Positions 8,428-17,059 of a DNA stretch of 64,000 bases are shown here, one piece after another (the stretch's first letter is position 1; each line of letters opens with the position of its first letter). The position numbers and the translations under genes are program-made. The notes beneath the pieces were generated by a model, which saw only the letters and a list, made by a program, of their open reading frames with translations, made no database searches and was not told where the DNA came from. The DNA is from UBA8389 sp942493385 (GTDB lineage Bacteria > Bacteroidota > Bacteroidia > Bacteroidales > UBA1402): contig OW818699.1 in assembly GCA_942493385.1 (NCBI GenBank), forward strand, positions 2,604,001 to 2,668,000, in the 5' to 3' direction.

Positions 8428-9704
8428 ACTTTATTCATACGGATTGTGACTGCATTTTTGTGTGCCATCAGCGACTCGGCTTCAGCCATGATTTCGATGG
8501 CAGGTCCGATGTTTCGCAAACCTTCGGGTGTGATTTCCTGATACGTGATCTTCTTTCGAAAACTGTCGAGGTTCACACCGCTGTACATTTTGGCATAGCC
8601 GTTTGTTGGCAGCGTGTGGTTGGTGCCTGAGGCGTAATCTCCTGCACTTTCAGGAGTCAGGTTGCCTAAAAAGACAGAACCTGCATTGATGATCTTTTCT
8701 GAAACCTGCTTATAGTCTTTGGTTGCAATAATCAAGTGCTCAGGAGCATATTCGTTGGTGGCTTCAATAGCTTCCTGCATATCCTTGACCACAATTATTT
8801 TGCTGTTCCCAATTGCCACCGCTGCTAGATCTTTTCGAGGGAGCAATTCCAATTGTTGGAACACTTCTTTTTCCACGGCATCGGCCAATTTAGAAGAAGT
8901 GGTGATGAGAATGGCCTGACTGTCCCTGCCATGTTCGGCCTGCGACAACAAATCAGAGGCAACGAAGGCAGGTACGGCAGTTTCATCGGCCAATACTTCA
9001 ACTTCCGATGGACCGGCTGGCATATCGATGGCTACGTCGCGGAGGCTAACCAGTTGCTTGGCGGCAGTTACATATTGATTGCCCGGACCAAATATCTTGT
9101 AGACTTTAGGCACAGATTCTGTTCCATAAGCCATGGCTGCAATGGCCTGCACTCCTCCAATCTTAAAGACTTTGCTCACTCCCGCTACTTTGGCAGCATA
9201 TAAAATGGCAGGATGCACCTTGCCTTCGGCATTTGGTGGGGTACACAAAACAATTTCACGACATCCGGCAATTTTAGCTGGAAGTGCCAGCATCAGTACA
9301 GTCGAAAACAAGGGTGCTGTTCCGCCGGGAATGTAGAGTCCAATCTTTTCGATGGGCACTGCTTTCTGCCAGCAAGTTACGCCAGGCATGGTTTCCACAG
9401 TGGGAAGTGGTGCATCTTGAGCTTGGTGGAAAGCGATGATATTGGTACAGGAAATATTAATTGATTGCTTTAATTCAACAGATATAAAGTTTTCTGAATC
9501 AGCAATTTCTATTGATGAAACTTGAAGTTCATTTAACGTGACTTTATCAAATTTCTGTCCGTATTCTCGAACGGCTTCATCCCCCCGGCTTCGGACATTC
9601 TGCAGCACCTCTCCCACCACTTCATGGAGACCGGAAGGATCAAAGGATGGTCGTTGCAACAGCATCGGCCATTCACTGCGGGTGGGATAATTGACTCGTT
9701 TCAT
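8424..9704 (-). CDS. hisD: Histidinol dehydrogenase
   Basis: A 426-residue NAD- and zinc-dependent enzyme that performs the final two oxidations from L-histidinol to L-histidine. Recognisable motifs are GLYIPGGTAPLFSTVLM, FGPGNQYV, DMPAGPSEVEVLAD, the zinc-site segment SQAEHGRDSQA, the catalytic-region YAPEHLI and ASGTNHTLPT. Length and motif order match the family. It begins directly after the hisG stop and overlaps hisC by 4 bases. Confidence 0.96.
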   Translation of the reverse strand: MKRVNYPTRSEWPMLLQRPSFDPSGLHEVVGEVLQNVRSRGDEAVREYGQKFDKVTLNELQVSSIEIADSENFISVELKQSINISCTNIIAFHQAQDAPLPTVETMPGVTCWQKAVPIEKIGLYIPGGTAPLFSTVLMLALPAKIAGCREIVLCTPPNAEGKVHPAILYAAKVAGVSKVFKIGGVQAIAAMAYGTESVPKVYKIFGPGNQYVTAAKQLVSLRDVAIDMPAGPSEVEVLADETAVPAFVASDLLSQAEHGRDSQAILITTSSKLADAVEKEVFQQLELLPRKDLAAVAIGNSKIIVVKDMQEAIEATNEYAPEHLIIATKDYKQVSEKIINAGSVFLGNLTPESAGDYASGTNHTLPTNGYAKMYSGVNLDSFRKKITYQEITPEGLRNIGPAIEIMAEAESLMAHKNAVTIRMNKV

Positions 9705-10556
9705 TTATGGAATCATTTTTTCGATGGGTAGCTCGAGGATGCCTTCTGCTCCAAGGGCTTTCAATTTTCCGATGATTTCCCAAAAGCGTTTTTCCTCCAA
9801 GACGGTGTGCAATGAGCTCCAACCCGGCTTGGCAAGGGGCATCACTGTCGGGCTACGCATGCCTGGAATCTCGTTGACGATGGCTTCAATCTGCTCATTC
9901 GGAACGTTCATCAGGACATATTTCTTATTTTCGGCATTTTGCACCGACTGAATTCGAAACAAAAGTTCATCCAGTATGTTCTGCTTTTCTTCCGACAATG
10001 CAGTATGACCGATAAGCAGGGCTTCTGAATGCATGACCACTTCCACTTCTTTGAGCGCGTTGCTAACCAACGTACTGCCAGAGCTGACAATATCAAAAAT
10101 ACAGTCTGCCAGACCTATACCAGGTGCGATCTCGACAGAACCGGTGATCACATGAATTTCGGCTTTCACGCCCTTCTCGCGCAAAAAATCGCCAAGAATG
10201 ATGGGATATGAGGTGGCCACCTTTTTACCGTTCAGCCAAGCAACTCCAGGATAATCAATAGCTTTCGGAATGGCAATGGAAAGGCGGCATTTGCTGAAAC
10301 CCAGACGCTTGATAATCTCGGCGTTTTCCTTTTTTTCGCAGAATTCGTTTTCCCCAACGACACCGACATCGGCCACACCTGATGCTACAGATTGCGGAAT
10401 ATCGTCATCCCGTAAAAAAAGGATTTCGACGGGAAAGTTTTTGGCGGGAACCAACAATGTTCGCTTGCCAGATTCAAGTTTGATACCGGCCTCCTGAAGC
10501 AACGTCATGGTGTCTTCGTTGAGACGACCTTTGGATTGAACTGCAATTCTAAGCAT
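9705..10556 (-). CDS. hisG: ATP phosphoribosyltransferase, long form
   Basis: A 283-residue enzyme for the committed first step of histidine synthesis (ATP plus PRPP). It starts MLRIAVQSKGRL as usual. The PRPP-binding stretch DIVSSGSTLVSNAL is present. The extra C-terminal domain of about 75 residues (MNVPNEQIEAIVNEIPGM...) marks the long, hexameric form that is feedback-inhibited by histidine and needs no HisZ. It is the first gene of the operon, and its start codon sits 18 bases past the attenuator's terminator. Expression is therefore probably set by histidine supply through leader translation. Confidence 0.96.
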   Translation of the reverse strand: MLRIAVQSKGRLNEDTMTLLQEAGIKLESGKRTLLVPAKNFPVEILFLRDDDIPQSVASGVADVGVVGENEFCEKKENAEIIKRLGFSKCRLSIAIPKAIDYPGVAWLNGKKVATSYPIILGDFLREKGVKAEIHVITGSVEIAPGIGLADCIFDIVSSGSTLVSNALKEVEVVMHSEALLIGHTALSEEKQNILDELLFRIQSVQNAENKKYVLMNVPNEQIEAIVNEIPGMRSPTVMPLAKPGWSSLHTVLEEKRFWEIIGKLKALGAEGILELPIEKMIP

Positions 10557-10574
10557 AATTCAGTTTATTGAATG

Positions 10575-10606
10575 AAAAAAGGCTCACCCGTTACCGGCAA
10601 GCCTTT
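10575..10606 (-). terminator. his attenuator terminator with alternative antiterminator
   Basis: On the minus strand the arms AAAGGCT (complement of 10600-10606) and AGCCTTT (complement of 10578-10584) pair around a CCG/CGG inner stem. They are followed by a U-run (complement of the A's 10575-10580), and hisG begins 18 bases later. An upstream segment (complement of 10633-10641) can pair with the terminator's 5' arm and loop (complement of 10590-10597) through CCGG/CCGG plus GUU/AAC. That is a plausible antiterminator. Both structures follow the His-rich leader peptide, as in classical ribosome-mediated attenuation. Confidence 0.85.
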
Positions 10607-10644
10607 CCATTGATGTATGTATACGCAACTATCCGGCCAACCGC

Positions 10645-10683
10645 TTATCGATTAAAATGATGATGGTGGTGGATGAAATGCAT
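10645..10683 (-). CDS. hisL: his operon leader peptide
   Basis: A 12-codon open frame reads MHFIHHHHHFNR and stops at TAA. Six of the 12 residues are histidine, five of them consecutive (CAC CAC CAT CAT CAT). It starts about 22 bases after the predicted transcription start and ends about 40 bases before the terminator hairpin. Ribosome stalling at the His run would favour the antiterminator and allow hisGDCB transcription. The position, codon content and downstream hairpins together make this a strong call although the peptide is short. Confidence 0.9.
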   Translation of the reverse strand: MHFIHHHHHFNR

Positions 10684-10711
10684 GATGGTTATCTTTTTTA
10701 ATAATATGCGA

Positions 10712-10742
10712 CAAAACTACTAAAAATAATATCGAATTACAA
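10712..10742 (-). promoter_or_regulatory. his operon promoter
   Basis: The minus strand has TTG (complement of 10740-10742), 20 bases, then TAGTTTTG (complement of 10712-10719). This matches the Bacteroidota -33/-7 promoter. The start of transcription would be near 10705, just ahead of the leader peptide. Confidence 0.8.
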
Positions 10743-10773
10743 GGTTTTACCTCCATATCTGAAAAAATCATCC

Positions 10774-10781
10774 TACATTTG
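10774..10781 (+). promoter_or_regulatory. -7 promoter box of the acyl-CoA synthetase gene
   Basis: TACATTTG matches TAnnTTTG 21 bases ahead of the start codon. There is no clear -33 TTG. The his promoter lies divergent about 35-60 bases upstream. Confidence 0.5.
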
Positions 10782-10802
10782 TAATACACCAACATTCAAA
10801 TT

Positions 10803-12503
10803 ATGGTCACACCCGCAGTCAACACCTTGCAATCCGTTTTGGAGCAAAGCGTCTCCCTGTTTGGCGATAAGGTTCTTTCCACCATGGGAAGCGAATGCAT
10901 CGTCACTTACCGTTCATTGGGAAAACTTTCATCGCAGCTTCGTTTCTTTCTCTCAGAGAAAGGTGTCAAACCTACCGATAAAGTAGCGTTGATCAGCGAA
11001 AACATGCCTCACTGGGGAGTTTCCTATTTTGGGATTACGTCCATGGGCGCCGTTGTAGTACCAGTATTGGTAGATTTTTCATTGGTTGAAATCAATAATG
11101 TCCTAAAACACTCAGAAGCCAAAGGATTGATTGTCAGTCAAAAAGTATTTCAAAAGATAGGAGCCGACCTGGTATTCGATGGCTTTATCATTCAAATCAA
11201 TGACTTCACCTGCCTACCCGACGGAGAAAGCATTGATCAATTTTGCACGGAAAAGGAACAGGCTTTCAAAAAATTCAAACCCAAACGTGTTGAACCCAAG
11301 GATTTGGCCTGCATCATTTATACGTCTGGTACGACAGGACGATCCAAGGGAGTGATGCTAACCAACGAGAACTTGGTCTGGGATGCCTATCAGTGCACCA
11401 CCATCCATCCAGTCAGCAACAACGATGTACTCATTTCAGTATTACCCTTGGCACACACGTACGAATGCACGCTCGGATTAATACTGGGAACCATGCAAGG
11501 AGCTACAACCCATTACATCGACAAACCGCCGACGGCCAATGTATTGATGCCTTTGCTAAAGGAAATCAAGCCGACCATGATGTTGACGGTTCCGCTCATC
11601 ATTGAAAAGTTTTTTGGAGTCGGAGTCAAACCAAAACTCACAAAATCACCATTGATGCGTGCCCTTTATGGTGTTCGCCCCATCCAAAAGCTGCTTCACA
11701 AAGCTGCCGGTAAAAAAATGTATAAGATCTTTGGTGGCAACATGCAATTTTTTGGTATCGGTGGTGCCGCTGTGGCTCCTGAAGTGGAACGCTTCCTTCG
11801 TGATGCCCACTTCCCCTACTCTTGCGGTTACGGTTTGACGGAAACTTCGCCCATGATTTTTGGAGCATCCGTTGACAATACGGTTTATCGCTCTGTGGGT
11901 CCCGTCATGCAAGGCGTGGAAGCCAAGCTCATCAACATCAATCCGCTTACTGGCGAAGGCGAAGTAGTGGTTCGCGGAAAAAACGTGATGAAAGGCTATT
12001 ATAAAGAACCTGAAATAACGGCTGAAGTCTTGGATAAAGACGGTTGGTTCCGTACCGGTGACCTTGGTGTGATGGACAAAAAAGGAAATTTGTCGCTTAA
12101 GGGTCGTAGTAAGAACATGATACTAGGTGCTAGTGGCGAAAACATTTACCCTGAAGAAATCGAAGCCATCATCAATGGAATGGACGGCGTTGTGGAATCG
12201 GTGGTTTATCAGCACAAGGGCAAACTGGTTGCGCAGGTATATCTGAATGCGGAGGAGTTTTCCAAGAAATACCACGAAATGCTGAAATCAGCCCAAGATT
12301 ACCAAGGCGAGCTAAAAAAACGCATGGACCTATATCTAAAGGAACTGAAGGAAAAGGTGAACCAATCGGTCGGCAAGCATTCCCAACTTGCAGAAATGCA
12401 GCGTACTGAAGAACCTTTTGAGAAAACGGCCACCCTGAAAATAAAACGCTTTACGCTCAATAAGGACAAACAAGCAGAAAAGAAAAAGGGCATCACGGAT
12501 TAA
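10803..12503 (+). CDS. AMP-forming long-chain acyl-CoA synthetase family protein
   Basis: A 566-residue member of the ANL adenylating superfamily. It activates a carboxylic acid, most likely a fatty acid, to acyl-AMP and then acyl-CoA. The ATP-binding P-loop motif YTSGTTGRSKGVMLT is near residues 178-192. GYGLTETSPM (A5 motif), TGDLGVMDKKGNLSLKGRSKNMI (A7/A8 region) and GENIYPEEIE follow. The C-terminus ends with TATLKIKRF, which carries the catalytic lysine region. It is unrelated in position to the two paralogs at 41-45 kb and less similar to them than they are to each other. Its 3' end overlaps the convergent YjbR gene by 11 bases. Chain-length preference is not readable. Confidence 0.88.
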   Translation: MVTPAVNTLQSVLEQSVSLFGDKVLSTMGSECIVTYRSLGKLSSQLRFFLSEKGVKPTDKVALISENMPHWGVSYFGITSMGAVVVPVLVDFSLVEINNVLKHSEAKGLIVSQKVFQKIGADLVFDGFIIQINDFTCLPDGESIDQFCTEKEQAFKKFKPKRVEPKDLACIIYTSGTTGRSKGVMLTNENLVWDAYQCTTIHPVSNNDVLISVLPLAHTYECTLGLILGTMQGATTHYIDKPPTANVLMPLLKEIKPTMMLTVPLIIEKFFGVGVKPKLTKSPLMRALYGVRPIQKLLHKAAGKKMYKIFGGNMQFFGIGGAAVAPEVERFLRDAHFPYSCGYGLTETSPMIFGASVDNTVYRSVGPVMQGVEAKLININPLTGEGEVVVRGKNVMKGYYKEPEITAEVLDKDGWFRTGDLGVMDKKGNLSLKGRSKNMILGASGENIYPEEIEAIINGMDGVVESVVYQHKGKLVAQVYLNAEEFSKKYHEMLKSAQDYQGELKKRMDLYLKELKEKVNQSVGKHSQLAEMQRTEEPFEKTATLKIKRFTLNKDKQAEKKKGITD

Positions 12504-12855
12504 GTGTCCGGTATTCAGTCTGTCTTATTTTAGGAAGTTTTTGGATTACTTCTTCCACGGAGTGAAGTATCCAGCGTTTGATTTCCGAATCATCCATATC
12601 CTTGTTGGGCAACAACGTATTCCAGTATTTTTTGTTGAAATGCCAAGCTTCTTGAACGGCTTGATACTGTTCACGAAGCTCGATCGCCTTCTCAGGGTCG
12701 CATTTTACAGAGATACTGGCGGCTTCCGTATCCAAAGGGATAAGTGCATACATCTTCCCCATCACCTTATATACCAACGTAACATCATCAAATGGGAGGC
12801 ATTCTTCGGTCCCTGGGATGGATAAGCAATACGATCTTAAATCTTCAATATTCAT
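12493..12855 (-). CDS. MmcQ/YjbR family protein
   Basis: A 120-residue protein of the MmcQ/YjbR fold (CyaY-like alpha/beta, sometimes described as DNA-binding). Family hallmarks are the opening IEDLRSYCLSIPGTEECLPF, the central GKMYALIPLD strand, SVKCDPEKAIELREQY and HFNKKYWNTLL followed by an acidic turn and a C-terminal helix with LPK. The length is typical. The biochemical role is unproven in the family. It has its own promoter and converges on the acyl-CoA synthetase gene. Confidence 0.88.
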   Translation of the reverse strand: MNIEDLRSYCLSIPGTEECLPFDDVTLVYKVMGKMYALIPLDTEAASISVKCDPEKAIELREQYQAVQEAWHFNKKYWNTLLPNKDMDDSEIKRWILHSVEEVIQKLPKIRQTEYRTLNP

Positions 12856-12876
12856 GTAATCAGTATGTTATTACTG

Positions 12877-12905
12877 CAAAAATAGTTTATTTTCCGAAAG
12901 TTCAA
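12877..12905 (-). promoter_or_regulatory. Promoter of the YjbR gene
   Basis: The minus strand shows TTG (complement of 12903-12905), 18 bases, then TATTTTTG (complement of 12877-12884). The start codon is 22 bases downstream. Confidence 0.65.
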
Positions 12906-12954
12906 CGTTGTGGATTAAAAAAAAAATGGGGTTTTCGAATTGAAAGACGATTTG

Positions 12955-12962
12955 TATCTTTG
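12955..12962 (+). promoter_or_regulatory. -7 promoter box of the GH105-like gene
   Basis: TATCTTTG matches TAnnTTTG. TTTT (12932-12935) lies 19 bases upstream in place of TTTG. The start codon follows 28 bases later. Confidence 0.55.
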
Positions 12963-12990
12963 TCTGAATTGACAACTTAAACCACCTGCC

Positions 12991-14385
12991 ATGAAATTGA
13001 ATTCCGGGCTTCGACACACAATCACTATTTTATTGCTTTTAACGAGCGCAACACTGTTTGCTCAAAAAGTGACGAACGACTCTCAGACACCACTTCATTT
13101 GCTGCAACCAGATTACACCATTCCCTATGGTGAGCTTTCGGTGACTTCTATTAAAGTTAAAACGGATTTGATACTGAAGTATCTTCAAGCATCTACATTG
13201 ACAGAAGTTGAAAACAGCCAGACACATGTCAAAATTTCTGATTTCAATACCATTGATGAAAAAAGCCAGTTGGTACGAGGTGGTTTTCGGCTTGCCTCCT
13301 ACGAGTGGGGTGTGACTTACGCAGCGATGGTGCGTGCTGCTGAAACAACAGGTGATTCAGCCTATCTTCAATATGCTGTTGACCGTATGAAGTTCCTTGC
13401 CAAAGTGGCGCCCGCATTTAAAAAGGTTCTGGAAACAGGCAAGTCCATTGATCCACAAATGCGTCAGATACTCGCCCCACATGCCTTGGATGATGCTGGT
13501 GCCGTTTGTGCCGCCATGATCAAGGTTTCAATGGTTACAGGCGATAAGAAAACCTGTGAGGCGTTGATCTTGAATTACATGAATTATGTACTAAACAAGG
13601 AAAAACGCCTACCCGACGGCACTTTCGCACGCAATCGTCCTTTCCCGAACACCGTTTGGTTGGACGATATGTACATGAGTCTGCCAGCAATTGCCCAATA
13701 CAGTGCTTATACTGGATTGAAGGAATACAACCATCAAGCAGCTCAACTGGTGCTGAACTTCGCCTCTCGAATGTTTGTTCCTGAAAAAAATCTTTTCCGT
13801 CACGGCTGGGTGGAAAGCATGAACCCACACCCCTCTTTTTTCTGGGGCAGAGCCAATGGTTGGGCCATTTTGACTTTGTGTGAAGTGTTGGATGTGCTGC
13901 CAACTTCAGATCCCCTTTATCCTCTTGTGCTTTCTTTGTATCAGCGCCATGCCGCTGGCCTATCTGCTTTGCAATCGGGCACTGGTTTCTGGCATCAATT
14001 GCTGGACCGCAGCGATTCTTATCTGGAGACTTCGGCAACAGCCATTTATACCTATTGCCTGGCCCATGGTGTCAATCAAGGATGGCTGGACGCAAAAGCT
14101 TATGGTCCGGTTGCTCAACTTGGATGGAATGCCGTTTCTACCAAAATCACCGCCAAAGGCGAAGTGGAAGGCACCTGTGTGGGTACAGGCATGGGATTTG
14201 ACCCTGCATTTTATTATTTTCGTCCTGTTAGCAACGCTGCAGCGCACGGATATGGACCCGCTCTACTCGCTGGCGCAGAAATGATACGAATGTTGAAAAT
14301 GCAGTTCCCAAAAATTAATGACAGCGCCATTCAATATTATCCGACCGAACAGAAAACAACACAGCCGATTTTCTCAGTAGAATAA
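12991..14385 (+). CDS. Glycoside hydrolase family 88/105 protein (unsaturated glucuronyl/galacturonyl hydrolase type)
   Basis: A 464-residue exported enzyme with a signal peptide at about 1-24 (ending LFAQK). The body is an (alpha/alpha)6 barrel as in YteR/YesR. Visible family segments are RGGFRLASYEWGVTYAAM, HALDDAGAV (Asp167/168), the WLDDMYMS segment (Asp225/226), FFWGRANGW and a C-terminal GTGMGFDPAFYY. These enzymes hydrate the double bond that polysaccharide lyases leave on the terminal uronic acid of rhamnogalacturonan or similar oligomers. No lyase or SusCD pair is adjacent, so the gene is isolated from a classic utilisation locus. Only a membrane AraC regulator follows, 6 bases downstream. 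Confidence 0.85.
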   Translation: MKLNSGLRHTITILLLLTSATLFAQKVTNDSQTPLHLLQPDYTIPYGELSVTSIKVKTDLILKYLQASTLTEVENSQTHVKISDFNTIDEKSQLVRGGFRLASYEWGVTYAAMVRAAETTGDSAYLQYAVDRMKFLAKVAPAFKKVLETGKSIDPQMRQILAPHALDDAGAVCAAMIKVSMVTGDKKTCEALILNYMNYVLNKEKRLPDGTFARNRPFPNTVWLDDMYMSLPAIAQYSAYTGLKEYNHQAAQLVLNFASRMFVPEKNLFRHGWVESMNPHPSFFWGRANGWAILTLCEVLDVLPTSDPLYPLVLSLYQRHAAGLSALQSGTGFWHQLLDRSDSYLETSATAIYTYCLAHGVNQGWLDAKAYGPVAQLGWNAVSTKITAKGEVEGTCVGTGMGFDPAFYYFRPVSNAAAHGYGPALLAGAEMIRMLKMQFPKINDSAIQYYPTEQKTTQPIFSVE

Positions 14386-14391
14386 ATTGCC

Positions 14392-15552
14392 ATGGTAAAG
14401 ACTATACTGTTACTGACACCGGTATACATCACTTTTTTCTGGAGTATCTTATTGAATTTTTATTCAGGTAGCAGTCCATCCACAAAACGGTTCCTCGGAA
14501 AATTCATGTTAGCCTGCGTAGTGGTCTACTTGACTCATTTTCTCTATTATTCACACCTGACAAAACTTGTTCGTTTGTTCGAACCAATTTACCAATTTGC
14601 TTCATTGTCAGTGTATCCGCTATTTTACATCTATTTCCGACTTTTATTCGTTGAGAAGTTTTTTTCATTTCGAAAGCATGGCATTTATTTACTCTTGCCT
14701 ACTTTGGTATCCCTGTTTTACATGTTTGCTGCAGCTTCTTTACCGGAATCTGTTTTCATCGACTGGTTGTATAAAATTGAACCCACTCCTACCTATTCAG
14801 CCATAAAATTCCTGAATTTGTTGAGTGTGTTTATTTCAGTATTATACGTTGGCCAAGTATTATTTACCGTCACAGCAAATCTGCAACTCATCAATTCGCA
14901 CCGTAAAAAGGCCAGAAACTATTTTTCGGATCTATATGAAATAAGAACGCTGAATGTTGTCATCTTAAATGTCGTACTTGTTGTTTGTGGATTCACCTCC
15001 ATCATTTTGAGCATCTTTGGCAGATATTATTTCTTTAGTGAGATAATGGGCATTACTTTTGCATCCGTCATTTTTTCTACCATGTTGTTTGCAATCGGCT
15101 GGCTTGGTTTCCGTCAAAATGCCGTCAATCCTACCTTTGATGAGGTGCAAATTCAACCTAATGGATATTTGGAAGACTTTCCGGTCGATCACAGGCAACA
15201 GCTCATGGAAAAAATCAGCAGTCTTTTCAGAAACGACCGTATTCACCTGAACACAAAGCTCACCATTCAGGATGTGGCTCAAAGTGTTGGAACGAACAGG
15301 ACCTATGTTTCCTCCATCATCAATCAGCATTATGGTGTGAATTTCTGTACGTTCGTGAACAATTTCCGCATTGAAGAATTGGAACGTCAGCTCAAACACC
15401 ATCCTGAACTCACCAATCAGTTATTGGCAGAAAGCTGCGGATTTGGTTCGGTGGATTCGTTGAAGAGGGCTGTTAACACCAAAACCGGACTTTCGGTCAC
15501 CCAATGGAAAGCCAATCTAGCAAGACCTAAACGGAAAAATCAAGGAATTTGA
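14392..15552 (+). CDS. AraC-family regulator with membrane-spanning N-terminal domain
   Basis: A 386-residue protein. Residues 1 to about 240 hold seven hydrophobic segments typical of Bacteroidota AraC proteins with an N-terminal membrane sensor. Residues about 285-380 are an AraC-type double helix-turn-helix, recognised by LTIQDVAQSVGTNRTYVSSIIN and then LLAESCGFGSVDSLKRAVNTKTGLSVTQW (shown only in part). It begins 6 bases after the GH105-type gene, so they are probably co-transcribed and it may control that gene. The signal sensed is unknown. The 3' end overlaps convergent crcB by 13 bases. Confidence 0.88.
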   Translation: MVKTILLLTPVYITFFWSILLNFYSGSSPSTKRFLGKFMLACVVVYLTHFLYYSHLTKLVRLFEPIYQFASLSVYPLFYIYFRLLFVEKFFSFRKHGIYLLLPTLVSLFYMFAAASLPESVFIDWLYKIEPTPTYSAIKFLNLLSVFISVLYVGQVLFTVTANLQLINSHRKKARNYFSDLYEIRTLNVVILNVVLVVCGFTSIILSIFGRYYFFSEIMGITFASVIFSTMLFAIGWLGFRQNAVNPTFDEVQIQPNGYLEDFPVDHRQQLMEKISSLFRNDRIHLNTKLTIQDVAQSVGTNRTYVSSIINQHYGVNFCTFVNNFRIEELERQLKHHPELTNQLLAESCGFGSVDSLKRAVNTKTGLSVTQWKANLARPKRKNQGI

Positions 15553-15917
15553 TTGCCTATCTTATCACCCAACCATACGGAAAGCAAACAAAGAAACAGC
15601 GTTCCTACAGAATAGAGGATGAAGGTCATCCAATGCCCTTCGCGCATCAAATGCAGATTTTCGTTTGAAAAGGTGGAAAAGGTGGTAAAACCACCACAAA
15701 AACCGACAGCCAAGAGCATACGATAATTTTCACCGAGAATTTGTCGGCTAAACAAGGCGTACAGAAAACCAATCAACAAGCAACCCAGCACATTGACAAA
15801 AAGGGTTCCAAGAGGATAGACGGTTGATGGAATCAATTTTCCGGCCAACGAACGCAATACGCTTCCCAAGCCACCTCCCAAAAAAATCAAAAGCATCTGT
15901 TTAATCATGCTGTTCAA
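15540..15917 (-). CDS. crcB: Fluoride-specific ion channel CrcB/FluC
   Basis: A 125-residue inner-membrane protein with four hydrophobic segments. Diagnostic motifs are GGGLGSVLR near residue 14, PLGTLFVNVLGC near 35-46 with the conserved Asn, and GFCGGFTTFSTFS near 73-85 with the Phe-box and the Thr/Ser of the fluoride pore. It works as a dual-topology dimer exporting fluoride. It starts 2 bases after the tsaD stop, so it is translated from the tsaD message. I see no fluoride riboswitch because there is no leader of its own. Confidence 0.93.
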   Translation of the reverse strand: MNSMIKQMLLIFLGGGLGSVLRSLAGKLIPSTVYPLGTLFVNVLGCLLIGFLYALFSRQILGENYRMLLAVGFCGGFTTFSTFSNENLHLMREGHWMTFILYSVGTLFLCLLSVWLGDKIGNQIP

Positions 15918-15919
15918 AT

Positions 15920-16942
15920 TTAGAGTACAACCCTGGAATAAGGTGCGACATCAAGTGAAGCAAAAATTCCATCTTGATATTTAAAATGTCCTGACATGGC
16001 AATCATGGCGGCATTATCGGTCGTATAAGCAAACTTAGGGATGTGGATTTTCCATCCAAATCGTTTGGCATGGTCTTCGAAAGCGGCTCTGAGACCCGAA
16101 TTTGCTGAAACGCCACCTGCAAGTGCCACTTCTTTCACACCCAATGCCTTGGCTGCTTTCCGAAGTTTGTCCATCAGTATTTCAACAACGGTATACTGCA
16201 GGGATGCACACAAATCTTCCTTATTTTGCTCGATGAAATCGGGATTTAATGCCAGTTCATCCCGCAATTTGTACAGAAAAGATGTTTTTAAACCGCTGAA
16301 GCTATAATCATATCCCGGAATATGTGGCTTGCTGAACACGAAGGCCTTTGGATTTCCCAATTTGGCCAGACGATCCACCACAGGCCCGCCCGGATAGGGC
16401 AAACCCATTACCTTGGCACATTTGTCAAAAGCTTCACCGGCTGCATCGTCAATGGTTTGCCCAACGATCTCCATGTCGTTGTAGGAACGCACCAATACGA
16501 TCTGTGAATTTCCGCCACTCACCAACAAACAAAGAAAAGGAAGTACAGGCATCGTATGGTCCTCACCTTCCACCTGAATAAAATGGGCCAAAATATGTGC
16601 CTGCAAATGATTTACTTCCACCAACGGAATATCTAGCGAACGCGCAAAACCTTTGGCAAAAGAGGTGCCTACCAACAAGGATCCCATTAGTCCAGGGCCA
16701 CGTGTGAAAGCCACAGCCGAAAGCTCTTCACGACTCACACCGGCCTGTCGGAGCGCTTGGTCCACGACAGGAATGATGTTCTGCTGATGTGCTCTGGAGG
16801 CAAGCTCAGGTACTACGCCACCATAAGCTTCATGAACCTTTTGTCCTGCTACGACATTGGATAAAAGGTAACCATCCTTCAAAACGGCTGCAGACGTGTC
16901 ATCACACGAAGATTCGATACCAAGAATTAGTATTGGGTGCAT
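15920..16942 (-). CDS. tsaD: tRNA N6-adenosine threonylcarbamoyltransferase TsaD
   Basis: A 340-residue ASKHA-fold enzyme that transfers the threonylcarbamoyl group to A37 of ANN-decoding tRNAs, acting with TsaB, TsaE and TsaC. It opens with ILGIESSCDDTSAAVL. The metal-binding histidines are in VNHLQAHILAHF. LLVSGGNSQIVLV, TIDDAAGEAFDK and ALAGGVSANSGLR are the nucleotide-binding motifs. The length is standard. It forms a pair with crcB and is divergent from the TamB-like gene, an arrangement common in Bacteroidota as far as I recall. Confidence 0.96.
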   Translation of the reverse strand: MHPILILGIESSCDDTSAAVLKDGYLLSNVVAGQKVHEAYGGVVPELASRAHQQNIIPVVDQALRQAGVSREELSAVAFTRGPGLMGSLLVGTSFAKGFARSLDIPLVEVNHLQAHILAHFIQVEGEDHTMPVLPFLCLLVSGGNSQIVLVRSYNDMEIVGQTIDDAAGEAFDKCAKVMGLPYPGGPVVDRLAKLGNPKAFVFSKPHIPGYDYSFSGLKTSFLYKLRDELALNPDFIEQNKEDLCASLQYTVVEILMDKLRKAAKALGVKEVALAGGVSANSGLRAAFEDHAKRFGWKIHIPKFAYTTDNAAMIAMSGHFKYQDGIFASLDVAPYSRVVL

Positions 16943-16978
16943 AGTAAATCAAAATTGAGTCTAAATAACATTTAGCAG

Positions 16979-17008
16979 TTGAAAGTGAGCGGTTTTTTCT
17001 TATTTTTG
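16979..17008 (+). promoter_or_regulatory. Promoter of the TamB-like gene; decides its start
   Basis: TTG (16979-16981), 19 bases, then TATTTTTG (17001-17008). Transcription should begin near 17015. The longest open frame opens at the TTG that is the -33 element itself, so that codon cannot be the translation start. Confidence 0.75.
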
Positions 17009-17059
17009 CCTGTAATTGCGTGTTCTAGGCCCATAAGACCCGCAAAAATACCAAATATT

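Noticed and set aside
12991..15552. Polysaccharide utilisation locus
   Set aside because: There is a GH105-type enzyme and an AraC regulator, but no SusC/SusD pair, lyase or hybrid two-component sensor nearby.
15540..16942. Fluoride riboswitch controlling crcB
   Set aside because: crcB starts 2 bases after tsaD and has no leader; no riboswitch-like fold was seen ahead of tsaD.
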